64,000 bases of DNA, from the NCBI GenBank assembly GCA_900018345.1, contig FCNA01000124.1, positions 17,939 to 81,938 on the forward strand, in the 5' to 3' direction. The position numbers were made by a program, and so were the translations under genes. This document shows, one piece after another, positions 45,225-53,219 of the stretch. The notes under the pieces are model-generated. The model saw only the letters and a list, made by a program, of their open reading frames with translations, was not told the origin of the DNA and did not search any database. Every line of letters begins with the position of its first letter. Positions within the stretch are counted from its first letter, which is position 1. The DNA is from Clostridiales bacterium CHKCI006 (GTDB taxonomy: Bacteria; Bacillota_I; Bacilli_A; Erysipelotrichales; Coprobacillaceae).

Positions 45225-46069
45225 AGACGCTCACCTCCCAGCTGCCTCAAAACCGCACCGATCTCTGTCTGTAAGGCAATCGAACGATGGCGAATCTGCT
45301 CAGGAATCTGAATTGGGTCCAGATTGACACAGGCATAGGTTGCCTGCTTATTGGCGTGAACAAAACGCCAGAAGGCATATTTAATAATCACGGGTGTATT
45401 GTAGCCGACCCCTAGTTCCAGATAAACGACTTTTCCCTGACGATGTGCCTGCAGGAAATCTTCATATCGTTTGGCTGCGCGATGCCAGCCTGCATCTTCC
45501 ACAAAAGTATGGTCTGCACGCAGGTTCATGGTCATTGGTTTACCGCAGATCGGACAACGCGGAATGAGCGCAGTGGGAATTTGCATATCCTTCTGCTCCT
45601 CAACCATCCGTTTGACCTGTGCTTCATTATCATAAGTATAAGGATGACAAGGTGTCATGCATTGCCATAGACCATAGTCACCCTGTGTATAGAAAAGGCG
45701 CTCCTTGTCAAAACCATGTTTCTGAAAGAGATGATCCACATTGGTAGTAATAATAAAATAGTCCTTATTCTCTGTCAGCTTTTTTAGATTCTGAAAGATC
45801 TCAGGATGGGGAACATCCATGTAGCGGTTGCAGTGGATAAAGCGGCTCCAATAGGCCCAGTACTCCTCTAAGCTTTCAAAAGGATAGAAGCCTCCTGTAT
45901 ACATATCATGAAAATGATAGCGATCCTCGAAGTCAGCGAAATAACGGCGGAAACGTTCTCCACTATACGTAAAGCCGGCAGCAGTCGATAAACCTGAACC
46001 AGCCCCAATAATGAGTGCATCGGCCTGATTGATTTTTTCTTTTAATAATGTGATCGTTGCGTTTTCCAT
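45221..46069 (-). CDS. SirTM (class M) sirtuin, protein ADP-ribosyltransferase
   Basis: A 282-residue Sir2-fold protein. NAD-binding motifs GAGSGLSTAAGF (about residues 22-33) and TTNVDHLFQKHGF (about 108-120) are present. Where deacetylase sirtuins have the catalytic HG, this reads TQGDYGLWQC (about 127-136), a hallmark of class M, which ADP-ribosylates rather than deacetylates. Two Cys pairs (CMTPC and CPICG) form a zinc ribbon. In known systems it modifies lipoylated GcvH-L; no GcvH-L or LplA2 gene is in this window. It is 2 bases after the FMN-ferredoxin gene. Confidence 0.92.
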   Translation of the reverse strand: MENATITLLKEKINQADALIIGAGSGLSTAAGFTYSGERFRRYFADFEDRYHFHDMYTGGFYPFESLEEYWAYWSRFIHCNRYMDVPHPEIFQNLKKLTENKDYFIITTNVDHLFQKHGFDKERLFYTQGDYGLWQCMTPCHPYTYDNEAQVKRMVEEQKDMQIPTALIPRCPICGKPMTMNLRADHTFVEDAGWHRAAKRYEDFLQAHRQGKVVYLELGVGYNTPVIIKYAFWRFVHANKQATYACVNLDPIQIPEQIRHRSIALQTEIGAVLRQLGGERL

Positions 46070-46071
46070 CT

Positions 46072-46674
46072 TTATTCCCTTCCTTTCTCTACCGCATCAT
46101 AAGGACATACCTCCAGACAGCGTCCACAATGCAGACAATGCGAAGCCTCAATGCGCATCCCCTGATCTGTTGTCAGGATACATTGCTGTGGGCATACCAT
46201 CAGACATTGTCCACACTGACGACAGCGGTCATTGATCCAATAGCCCTCTTTTGCCAATGGGACCTGGCCAAGTGTGAAACGTTCCCGAAAGATAGGTCGG
46301 GCAGCCAGATCAAAATATTCCCCGGATGCATTTTCAATCACAAATACAGTCAGCGCTTCACGACTGCTTTCAGTCGGATAGATCGTATACATATACGGAT
46401 TCTTCGCAAATAAGTCAGGAATCCGTTCGTTACCTAACTCCCTGGCTTCGCCCTGCAAGGAGATACAGCGCTGATCCTGTAAAGCGGACAAGGAGAGATA
46501 GGGACAATGCTTTAAACGGGTATAGAAACTTTTTCCTTTAGCCGTCAGAAAATAGATCCCCTGATCATCATAATCCATAAGATCGATGGCACAGGTCACC
46601 GGATGATGTTGCTCATCGACGGTCGCCATGATCGATGTATGCATCTCATGCACCAAGATCGACAGATAATGCAT
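46072..46674 (-). CDS. FMN-binding split-barrel protein fused to a two-cluster ferredoxin domain
   Basis: A 200-residue redox protein. Residues about 1-125 follow the pyridoxamine-phosphate-oxidase-like FMN split barrel (MATVDEQHHPVTCAIDLM, YFLTAKGKSFYTRL, LSLSALQDQRCISLQGEA). Residues about 147-195 contain two 4Fe-4S motifs, CRQCGQCLMVCPQQC and CLHCGRCLEVCPYD. Such fusions are thought to pass electrons between ferredoxin-type centres and flavin. It overlaps the MFS gene by 29 bp and precedes the sirtuin gene by 2 bases, so it may supply redox function to this ADP-ribosylation operon. Confidence 0.88.
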   Translation of the reverse strand: MHYLSILVHEMHTSIMATVDEQHHPVTCAIDLMDYDDQGIYFLTAKGKSFYTRLKHCPYLSLSALQDQRCISLQGEARELGNERIPDLFAKNPYMYTIYPTESSREALTVFVIENASGEYFDLAARPIFRERFTLGQVPLAKEGYWINDRCRQCGQCLMVCPQQCILTTDQGMRIEASHCLHCGRCLEVCPYDAVEKGRE

Positions 46675-47818
46675 GTTTTCGTGCTCCTTTCTCTCGTATA
46701 TATAAGCATTGATCTAAGACAGCCATGATCAACAGAACCAGTGCGGCAATCAGATATAAAGCCTGATAATCTGCGTATTGGCTGACATAACCCCAGATCA
46801 GGGCCCCTATCCCATAGCCAAGATCCAATCCACAGTAGTAAATCGAAGTGGCATAGGCAAACTGTGACGCATCCACCGTACGAATGATCCGGTAGTTGAA
46901 GATAGGAAACAGTAAGCCCGCCGCTAAACCATAAGGGACTGCAGTCAGCATGAGCTGCCAGCTAGTTTGCACAAACACGATGCTTAAAGTGCTGAGGCTC
47001 ATCAACAGCGCCAGCCCTAAACTTAAGCGACGCATACCTATCTTTTCCTGCAGCCAGCCTGAGAAGAAACGGGAGGCAAAGGTGACCACGGCTGTGATCG
47101 TAAAGAAGAACCCGACATTTCCTAAAGCCAATTCCTTGGCATAACTCGTTAGGAAGCTATTCACGGCTCCCTGCGACAATGTGCCTAAAAAGAAGACAGC
47201 GGCAATCCAGATTCCCCAATGATTGCTTTCTGATTCAGCCAACCTTTTGGCTTTAGGCTGACCTTTCACAACTAAACTGCAAAGTAGGCTGATTCCCGTA
47301 GTCCCCAATAAAATGAAGAAGAGTGATAAAAAATGCGTATTCTGATCACCCAGTACAGCTAAGGCCAGACTTGGACCAATGGCATTCGCAATGGTATTTG
47401 CCGAAGAGGTAAAACCTACACCTTCTGCCAGGCGACTGGCTGGAACGTAAGCATTCGAAATTGCCGTAGCCGTCGTCAGGCTCAGACCAAAGCCAAAACC
47501 ATGAATGATCCTGAAGAAGAGGAATATCGGAACTGTTTTCGCCACACAGTAGCCCACGCCTGCGATGAGGGTCAAACATAAACCGATGATCAAGATCGTC
47601 CGATTGCTCATTCGTTCATTCAGACGCTTGATCCCTAAACGCACGACTAACGCAGCTAATGTAAAGGCAGCGATCATGTATCCGCCCATTACACTGTCCG
47701 CTCCCAGCACTTCTGCATACATGACCATGATCGCATTCAATAAGGCATAACCCATATTGACCCCAAATACCAGCAATAAAGAAAATAGATAAGGTCCTGT
47801 CCATAGTTTCTCTTTCAT
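46646..47818 (-). CDS. MFS transporter, first gene of the SirTM-macro operon
   Basis: A 390-residue major facilitator with twelve helices and no long loops. The cytosolic loop 2-3 reads RLGIKRLNERMSNRTILIIG and the motif after helix 8 is FSGWLQEKIGMRRL. These are partly degenerate forms of MFS motif A. Both suggest a drug or small-molecule exporter, but the substrate is unknown. GGGGAT lies upstream of the ATG. It opens the operon MFS, FMN-ferredoxin, sirtuin and macrodomain. The AATGTAA heptamer array lies just upstream. Confidence 0.88.
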   Translation of the reverse strand: MKEKLWTGPYLFSLLLVFGVNMGYALLNAIMVMYAEVLGADSVMGGYMIAAFTLAALVVRLGIKRLNERMSNRTILIIGLCLTLIAGVGYCVAKTVPIFLFFRIIHGFGFGLSLTTATAISNAYVPASRLAEGVGFTSSANTIANAIGPSLALAVLGDQNTHFLSLFFILLGTTGISLLCSLVVKGQPKAKRLAESESNHWGIWIAAVFFLGTLSQGAVNSFLTSYAKELALGNVGFFFTITAVVTFASRFFSGWLQEKIGMRRLSLGLALLMSLSTLSIVFVQTSWQLMLTAVPYGLAAGLLFPIFNYRIIRTVDASQFAYATSIYYCGLDLGYGIGALIWGYVSQYADYQALYLIAALVLLIMAVLDQCLYIREKGARKHALSVDLGA

Positions 47819-47834
47819 TTTATCCCCGCTTTCT

Positions 47835-47899
47835 AATGTAACCTTTCTTATTACATTTACATTCTAACACGTTTTGAATGTAATGTCTACAGTTACATT
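47835..47899 (-). promoter_or_regulatory. Array of five AATGTAA/TTACATT heptamers upstream of the SirTM operon
   Basis: Heptamers lie at 47835-47841 (AATGTAA), 47851-47857 and 47857-47863 (TTACATT), 47877-47883 (AATGTAA) and 47893-47899 (TTACATT). The spacing gives the inverted pairs TTACATT-N13-AATGTAA and AATGTAA-N9-TTACATT. This is a likely binding array for an unknown dimeric regulator; no such regulator gene is adjacent. Confidence 0.7.
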
Positions 47900-47950
47900 T
47901 GAATTTTCTACTTTCTTCTTTCCCCTATCTCAACCTAGCGACTGATGAAC

Positions 47951-47977
47951 AAAAAAAGCGATCCTTCGATCGCTTTT
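47951..47977 (-). terminator. Terminator of the flavoprotein gene
   Basis: GCGATC (47958-47963) pairs with GATCGC (47968-47973), with a run of seven T on the minus strand. Confidence 0.82.
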
Positions 47978-48524
47978 AAGCCAGGCTTTTTCCCATCTCG
48001 TAGGCCTGGATATATGCAGAATGATGCGTGATATCTCCTAATTGGAAGGCTCCGGTTCCATCGATCACAGCGGCTTCATCAATGGTTCTCATTACGCGAA
48101 TAAAACCACGCAAACTTTCCATGACCCCATTCATTTGATCCATGCCTTTCGCACCGCTTGTCACGATATAATAGACTTGGCGACGCTTTTTGTCCTCACG
48201 CACTTCGTATTCTCGGGCAAAGAACCGATCGATCAGCAATTTCATCTGGGCACTTACACTGTAAAAATAGCATGGCGTTGCCAGTACCCACACATCAGCC
48301 GCAATCATTTTTGAAATGACCTTGTCCGCATCATCCTTACGGACACAAACATGATCATGATGACGGCAGTACTCACAGGCGAGGCATGGCTGCATATCAT
48401 ACTGGCTCAAGTGAATGATCTCAACTTCATGCCCGGCTTCTTTGGCGCCTTTGGCAAACTGCTCGCAAAGAAGCGCACTATTTCCTTTTCTTCTAGGGCT
48501 GGATGAAATGATACATACTTTCAT
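47976..48524 (-). CDS. Flavodoxin-fold iron-sulfur flavoprotein (NADPH-dependent FMN reductase family)
   Basis: A 182-residue flavodoxin-like oxidoreductase. The FMN phosphate loop is ISSSPRRKGNSALL (about residues 6-19), and the Cys-rich CLACEYCRHHDHVC (about 48-61) followed by DD is the compact iron-sulfur motif of ISF proteins. ATPCYFYSVSAQMK (about 86) contacts flavin. It is 17 bases downstream of the AKR gene in one operon. It likely reduces quinone-like or nitro-type compounds or serves as an electron carrier. Confidence 0.9.
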   Translation of the reverse strand: MKVCIISSSPRRKGNSALLCEQFAKGAKEAGHEVEIIHLSQYDMQPCLACEYCRHHDHVCVRKDDADKVISKMIAADVWVLATPCYFYSVSAQMKLLIDRFFAREYEVREDKKRRQVYYIVTSGAKGMDQMNGVMESLRGFIRVMRTIDEAAVIDGTGAFQLGDITHHSAYIQAYEMGKSLA

Positions 48525-48541
48525 GACTTTTGTCTCCTTCT

Positions 48542-49507
48542 CTATCTAAATCCATATTGTGTATGAGGTACATAAGGTTCTTCTAAATAGCGTATTTCCT
48601 CTTCACTTAGATGAATCGCTAAAGCTCCTATACCATCATCCAGATATTGCATCTTGCTGGCTCCAATCAGCGGACTGGTAATATAAGGCTTCTGCAAGAC
48701 CCAAGCCAAAGCAATCTGACTATTGCTGACACCGCGCCGACCCGCAATTTCCTGGACACGTTGAACGATCTCACGATCATGCGCCAGTACATAAGCATCC
48801 TGCAACTTTCCGCAGCCATCTATGCGAGGTGCATCCGCAGGCTTATTGAATACACCATGTGCCAATGGCGAAAAAGGAGTCAATGCAATGCCTTCGGACT
48901 GACACATCGGAATCATCTCTTTCTCCTCTTCGCGATACACCAGGTTGATCATATCCTGCATGGAAACAAACTGTGCCCAGCCATGCGCCTTCGCAATCGC
49001 ATTAGCCTTCACAAACTGCCAGGCATACATCGCACTGGCACCGATATAGCGTACCTTCCCCATCCGGACCAGATCGTTTAAAGCTGCCATGACCTCTTCG
49101 ATGGGTGTCGTATAATCCCAGCGATGAATGATATACAGATCGATATAATCCGTCTGCAGCCGTTGTAAAGAATGTTCCACTTCCGTAAAGATCGCTTTGC
49201 GGGATAACCCTTTGGCATTCGCTCCTTCACGCATTGGATAATATAGCTTGGTAGCAATCACCACTTCATCACGATTTCCAAATTGCTTGATTGCCTTGCC
49301 CAGGATCTCCTCACTCTCTCCTAAAGCATAGTAATTCGCTGTATCGAAGAAATTAATCCCGAGCTCGAGCGCATGTTTGATGATGGGTAAAGCCTCGGCC
49401 TCCCCGGTCTTTGCCACAATGCCGCCTCGGTTGCCGCCAAAACCCATACACCCTAAGCCGATCCGTGAGACCTTTAAGCCCGTGCGTCCTAAATTCACAT
49501 ATTCCAT
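48542..49507 (-). CDS. Aldo/keto reductase (AKR11/YhdN-like)
   Basis: A 321-residue AKR. MEYVNLGRTGLKVSRIGLGCMGFGG is the typical opening, DTANYYALGESEEILG holds the Asp and Tyr (about residues 55-70), the Lys is in VVIATKLYYP (about 90) and the His in LYIIHRWDY (about 128). The cofactor end has SNSQIALAWVLQKP and SPLIGASKMQ, with the active-site Tyr and Lys of this group. It differs from the short 270-290-residue AKRs elsewhere in the window. It is first in an operon with the flavoprotein gene. Confidence 0.92.
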   Translation of the reverse strand: MEYVNLGRTGLKVSRIGLGCMGFGGNRGGIVAKTGEAEALPIIKHALELGINFFDTANYYALGESEEILGKAIKQFGNRDEVVIATKLYYPMREGANAKGLSRKAIFTEVEHSLQRLQTDYIDLYIIHRWDYTTPIEEVMAALNDLVRMGKVRYIGASAMYAWQFVKANAIAKAHGWAQFVSMQDMINLVYREEEKEMIPMCQSEGIALTPFSPLAHGVFNKPADAPRIDGCGKLQDAYVLAHDREIVQRVQEIAGRRGVSNSQIALAWVLQKPYITSPLIGASKMQYLDDGIGALAIHLSEEEIRYLEEPYVPHTQYGFR

Positions 49508-49596
49508 CCTGATTTCCCCTTTCGATTTCTGCCTTCATTGTACAGAAAAGAAGGTGTCCCATCAATTTGAATTCAGCGTGTCATGCATAAGTAAAA

Positions 49597-50325
49597 CTAA
49601 TCTGAAAGGGCCCGGTTCGTCAAAGAAGTCAGCCACTTTCCCATCTGCAAAGGAAAAAGATAACAGATTTGCATCATCACCGTCTGTTTCCAGTCCATCG
49701 TCAATAGAAAGCCTTTCTTTTCTAAACGACGGGCTAGTTTCTGCCCGACCTCAGAGGCCTCCTTCTTGAACGCGTCAGGGATTGGAAAACAACTGGCTGC
49801 TTGCGTACGCGTCAAAGGCGGATGAATGATCCCAATCTGAAAAGGATGCTCCAAACGCAGGCATTTCGCCAAAGCTTCGATAGCCCCTTTACTGCTCGCG
49901 TAAGCAGACATCCCAGCTAGGCCAGTAATGCCCACCCCGGAGCTAAACAGCCAGATGCGCCCATCCTTTGACATATAGTGGGAAGTTGCCTTCACTAGAA
50001 TCCAGGCACCTAAATAGTTGGTCTGCCAGATTGCGCTGACTTGTTTAGAAGTCATGCTCTCCATACAGGCATAAGCACAGACACAGGCTCCATGAATGAC
50101 GATATCCAAGGCACCAAAACAAGTGACGGCTTTTTCGATTGCCTTTGTGACCTCTTCTTCATTGCGCACGTCAGCTTGAATCAGAAGTAACCGTGGATCC
50201 TGATATTGCTTGCTGATCGTTATATCTAAATCAAGAATTGTTACATGATCTCCTAGCGCAAGACGGCTTTTGGCCATCTCCAGGCCAATCCCGTGTGCGC
50301 CGCCAGTTATCAAAATATGTCGCAT
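49597..50325 (-). CDS. SDR family NAD(P)-dependent oxidoreductase
   Basis: A 242-residue short-chain dehydrogenase. The cofactor motif is ITGGAHGIGLEMA (about residues 5-17), the active site is Tyr-xxx-Lys in SAYASSKGAIEAL (about 139-151), with Ser from the preceding SSGVGI strand (about 128). The usual NNAG is replaced by IHGAC (about 80), a mild oddity. AAAGGGGTGA lies upstream, inside the end of the HAD gene. It is second in the MerR-controlled HAD-SDR pair. Substrate unknown. Confidence 0.87.
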   Translation of the reverse strand: MRHILITGGAHGIGLEMAKSRLALGDHVTILDLDITISKQYQDPRLLLIQADVRNEEEVTKAIEKAVTCFGALDIVIHGACVCAYACMESMTSKQVSAIWQTNYLGAWILVKATSHYMSKDGRIWLFSSGVGITGLAGMSAYASSKGAIEALAKCLRLEHPFQIGIIHPPLTRTQAASCFPIPDAFKKEASEVGQKLARRLEKKGFLLTMDWKQTVMMQICYLFPLQMGKWLTSLTNRALSD

Positions 50326-50923
50326 CCTGCTTCACCCCTTTCAAAAAGCCGGCTAAATGTCGCCGCTCTAAACATATATCTGCTTGATGATTCAACGCTT
50401 CACAGCGATGTCCTACTGCCACTTTGATATTGACAGCACGCCACATGGCAAGATCAGCCAGGCTATTTCCAATTCCAATCGATAGATCAAAAGGATGTCC
50501 CAGCGCCTCAGACAGCCAATCAATGCCTTTCCCCTTATCCATTCCATCGGGATAGCGTACGTGCCATCCTCTCTTCCAATAAACAGCCTTATAAATAGGA
50601 TATCGATTCATTTGTTTAACGCCAGTGTAAACACGCGACCAGCCAAAGCCAAAAAGTGGGTGCATATGATCATCTTGCCCCTTGGTCAAAGGGTGTTGAT
50701 AAAGGATTCGATCATGGTAAATGATCTGATGACCAAAGCAGGCAATCGCCCCATCATGTCGCCATCGGTCAGGAATCTCCAAAAGCGTTCTTCCTGTACA
50801 AAAAATGATCGCATGCCCCTGTTTTTTCAAATGCCGCAAAGCCTCGTGCATCTTGCGTGACAAAGGCAATCCACTGAGCTTCAATGTTCCATCGATATCC
50901 ATAAAGAAAATCATTTGACACAT
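50231..50923 (-). CDS. Cof-type HAD hydrolase with an extended 3' end
   Basis: A 230-residue HAD IIB phosphatase. Motif I is FFMDIDGTLKLSG (about residues 4-16), motif II IIFCTGRT (about 40), motif III Lys lies in DKGKGIDWL (about 145), and motif IV is SIGIGNSLADLAMW (about 163-176). I chose the ATG at 50923 with GGAGGTG upstream. The last about 30 residues (after GFLKG) are not family-like and overlap the SDR gene by 95 bases. With one G less in a GGGG run near 50338 the protein would stop right after GFLKG, the natural end. Confidence 0.82.
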   Translation of the reverse strand: MCQMIFFMDIDGTLKLSGLPLSRKMHEALRHLKKQGHAIIFCTGRTLLEIPDRWRHDGAIACFGHQIIYHDRILYQHPLTKGQDDHMHPLFGFGWSRVYTGVKQMNRYPIYKAVYWKRGWHVRYPDGMDKGKGIDWLSEALGHPFDLSIGIGNSLADLAMWRAVNIKVAVGHRCEALNHQADICLERRHLAGFLKGVKQDATYFDNWRRTRDWPGDGQKPSCARRSCNNS

Positions 50924-50944
50924 GCTGCTCACCTCCTTAAAATA

Positions 50945-50975
50945 AGGATAAAGTATGTAGTCGCTACACAGTCAA
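50945..50975 (-). promoter_or_regulatory. MerR-type promoter of the HAD-SDR operon
   Basis: On the minus strand TTGACT (50970-50975), a spacer of exactly 19 bases (50951-50969) and TATCCT (50945-50950). Inside the spacer is the perfect palindrome TGTAGTCGCTACA (50956-50968). This is the classic layout of a MerR-activated promoter, and a MerR gene is transcribed divergently from it. Confidence 0.85.
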
Positions 50976-50995
50976 CCATCATAGGAGGAAATTTT

Positions 50996-51721
50996 ATGCC
51001 TGCAACAATGCTTTCCATTTCGGCCTTTGCGAAAAAAACGGGGCTATCCCGTCAAACGCTCATTTATTACGATCGTCTTGGTGTACTGCCATGCTATCAA
51101 CGTCAGGAAAATGGTTACCGCTATTATCACCCTGATCAGATCTTTCAGGCAGCACGCTTACAATTCTGGCAATCTTTAGGGTATTCACTGGAAAAGATCA
51201 AAGGTCTCTTCAACCAGGAAGACCATTGGCAGGCACCTGTACAGCTTGCCAGGGAGATCCAGTCCATCGATCAGCAAATGGCTCAATTAACCAAAATGCG
51301 CCAATATCTTGTAGACAAACTAAACCAAAACAGAGGGGATCCTATGCCGATCTCAGAAGTCCGGCGTTTACAGGACGTCCATTTTACAGCTATCCTTTCA
51401 GGCTATCTGCAGGATCATACGCCGCTTTACGACTATCCAGACGGCGCTATTCTGACAAGAAAAAACGATGAATGGTTTATTCAGCTATTTCGCTATGCTT
51501 CTCATACACCACCCACTTTGACCGAGACCTTAGATATTCCCCTCACTTATCAGGAGATCGACCAATTAGACGACATCAACAGCTTTCTTTCGCGTCTTCA
51601 TAAGCAGTACTCATTTCAGCCTGAACCACCATTCTATTTGGAGGTTCATTATCTGGACCAGTCCCAAAAACCGGATTTTATTCTTCGCATCCTCACTCAA
51701 AAAGTCATTCAGTCCAAATGA
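50996..51721 (+). CDS. MerR family transcriptional regulator
   Basis: A 241-residue MerR regulator. The winged helix-turn-helix is SISAFAKKTGLSRQTLIYYDRLGVL (about residues 6-30) followed by YRYYHPDQIFQA and a long coiled-coil dimerisation helix (about 75-125). The C-terminal part (about 125-241) is an effector domain that lacks metal-binding Cys and could be GyrI-like, so a small organic inducer is more likely. AGGAGGA lies upstream of the ATG at 50996. The 19-bp-spacer promoter between it and the HAD-SDR genes is its presumed target. Confidence 0.9.
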   Translation: MPATMLSISAFAKKTGLSRQTLIYYDRLGVLPCYQRQENGYRYYHPDQIFQAARLQFWQSLGYSLEKIKGLFNQEDHWQAPVQLAREIQSIDQQMAQLTKMRQYLVDKLNQNRGDPMPISEVRRLQDVHFTAILSGYLQDHTPLYDYPDGAILTRKNDEWFIQLFRYASHTPPTLTETLDIPLTYQEIDQLDDINSFLSRLHKQYSFQPEPPFYLEVHYLDQSQKPDFILRILTQKVIQSK

Positions 51722-51730
51722 CTTTCTTTC

Positions 51731-51780
51731 GTTCACATCCTTTTCATGAGATAATAAAAAAACATCCAAGCGTTGAAGCA
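51731..51780 (+). repeat. 50-bp direct repeat, left copy
   Basis: Matches 53220-53269 at 44 of 50 positions. It begins GTTCACATCC and ends GCGTTGAAGCA. The left copy lacks the right arm of the terminator that the right copy retains. The pair flanks the AT-rich AlbA_2 gene. Confidence 0.85.
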
Positions 51781-51837
51781 GACGTTTACTCGTTTTTATT
51801 TGAATCCATTCTTAAAACACAGCCCTCCAAAAGCAAT

Positions 51838-51893
51838 CGAAAAATCAATCGTAAATAAATACGATTGATTTTTCGCGCATTACTGGGTATAAT
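51838..51893 (+). promoter_or_regulatory. Perfect inverted repeat overlapping the promoter of the AlbA_2 gene
   Basis: Two 16-base arms (51838-51853 and 51860-51875; left arm CGAAAAATCAATCGTA) with a 6-base loop. The -35 TTGATT (51865-51870) lies in the right arm, and TATAAT (51888-51893) follows after exactly 17 bases. It looks like an operator for autoregulation, or could act as a terminator for upstream transcripts. Confidence 0.75.
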
Positions 51894-51926
51894 ACTAGTA
51901 ATGATATCAGAAAGGACGAACAGTGC

Positions 51927-53201
51927 ATGCGTGAGACAAGACAAATAGAATTGAAAGAGAAGATTTCTAATACGTTTTTAAAAACAGTTAGCGCCTTTTC
52001 AAATTACGATGGCGGAGAAATTTATTTTGGTATTGATGACAATGGCAATATCAAAGAACTGGCAGATGCAAAACAAGCGTGTTTGGATATTGAAAACAAA
52101 ATCAATGACAATATCATTCCCCAACCTGATTACACACTGGAATTGCAGAATAATGACAAAACGATAAAGTTAACTGTAAAAAGTGGAATTCAAAAGCCCT
52201 ATCTATATAAATCCAAAGCATATAAAAGAAACGATACGGCTACAATAGAAGTTGATATATTAGAGCTTTCAAGGTTAATTTTAGAAGGAAAAAATATCCA
52301 ATTTGAAGATTTACCTTGTAAAGATCAGGATTTGAGCTTTCATATTTTAAGCCAAAAATTAAAAGATCACATTCAACTTGAAAACTTTAATCAAGATACA
52401 TTGAGAACATTGAATTTATACAACAGTAATACTGGATACAATCAGGCAGCCGGTATTCTAGCGGATAAAAATCATTTTCCAGGAATTGATATTGTCAAGT
52501 TTGGTGAAACCATCAGTGTGATCCATAAAAGGGTAACCCTCGATCATATGTCCATTTTAGATGTATATGACCAGGCATTAGACATTTTCAAAGATTATTA
52601 TCAATATGAAGAAATACAAGGGACAGATAGAAAAAAAATAGAAATGATACCTGAGGCTGCATTCAGAGAAGCTGTTGCAAATAGCCTGATTCATAGAGTA
52701 TGGGATATAAATGCCCAAATTAAAATAGCGATGTTCGATGATAGAATAGAAATAATATCTCCGGGAGGATTGCCTCCAGGGATAACGGAAGAGGAGTACC
52801 TATCGGGAAAAATTTCCATTTTAAGGAACAGAAATCTTGCAAATGTATTTTACAGGTTGGGATTTGTCGAAATATTCGGTACCGGAATTACACGAATAAA
52901 ACAACTCTATGAGCAATCCTTAAAACAACCAGCCTTTGAAGTGTCAGAAAATACAATTAAAGTCGTACTCCCAGTTTTCGAAAAGAACTTGAATTTAACC
53001 ATTGATGAACAAAAAGTATATCAAATCTTAAGCAAGAGCATGTTGAAATCAATCAGTGATATAACTCCTCACGTTGCGTTTGGCAAATCGAAAACGACAC
53101 AGTTATTGAAAGAAATGAGTAAAAAAGGGATTGTGAAAATTGAAGGCAGAGGCAGAGGAACGAAGTACATTATTTCCAATTCCAATAAAAAAATCCCTTA
53201 G
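51927..53201 (+). CDS. Schlafen/AlbA_2 domain ATP-binding protein with C-terminal winged helix
   Basis: A 424-residue protein. The N-terminal AlbA_2 (Schlafen-type) domain (about residues 1-115; FLKTVSAFSNYDGGEIYFGIDDNG) is followed by a central region and an ATPase-like HATPase_c_4 domain (about 240-345; EAAFREAVANSLIHRVW, then EIISPGGLPPGIT and GTGITRI). A C-terminal winged helix (about 360-420) may bind DNA. The gene is more AT-rich than its neighbours and has its own promoter in an inverted repeat. Family members are often regulators or phage-defence proteins; which applies here is not known. Confidence 0.87.
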   Translation: MRETRQIELKEKISNTFLKTVSAFSNYDGGEIYFGIDDNGNIKELADAKQACLDIENKINDNIIPQPDYTLELQNNDKTIKLTVKSGIQKPYLYKSKAYKRNDTATIEVDILELSRLILEGKNIQFEDLPCKDQDLSFHILSQKLKDHIQLENFNQDTLRTLNLYNSNTGYNQAAGILADKNHFPGIDIVKFGETISVIHKRVTLDHMSILDVYDQALDIFKDYYQYEEIQGTDRKKIEMIPEAAFREAVANSLIHRVWDINAQIKIAMFDDRIEIISPGGLPPGITEEEYLSGKISILRNRNLANVFYRLGFVEIFGTGITRIKQLYEQSLKQPAFEVSENTIKVVLPVFEKNLNLTIDEQKVYQILSKSMLKSISDITPHVAFGKSKTTQLLKEMSKKGIVKIEGRGRGTKYIISNSNKKIP

Positions 53202-53219
53202 CCCAAATAATTTTTTGCA

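Noticed and set aside
48647..49081. Long plus-strand frame of 144 codons opposite the AKR gene
   Set aside because: It lacks a ribosome site and any family resemblance; it is the antisense shadow of a clear AKR.
51761..51810. Possible terminator in the left 50-bp repeat
   Set aside because: The right arm of the hairpin present in the second copy is missing here, so no stable stem forms.
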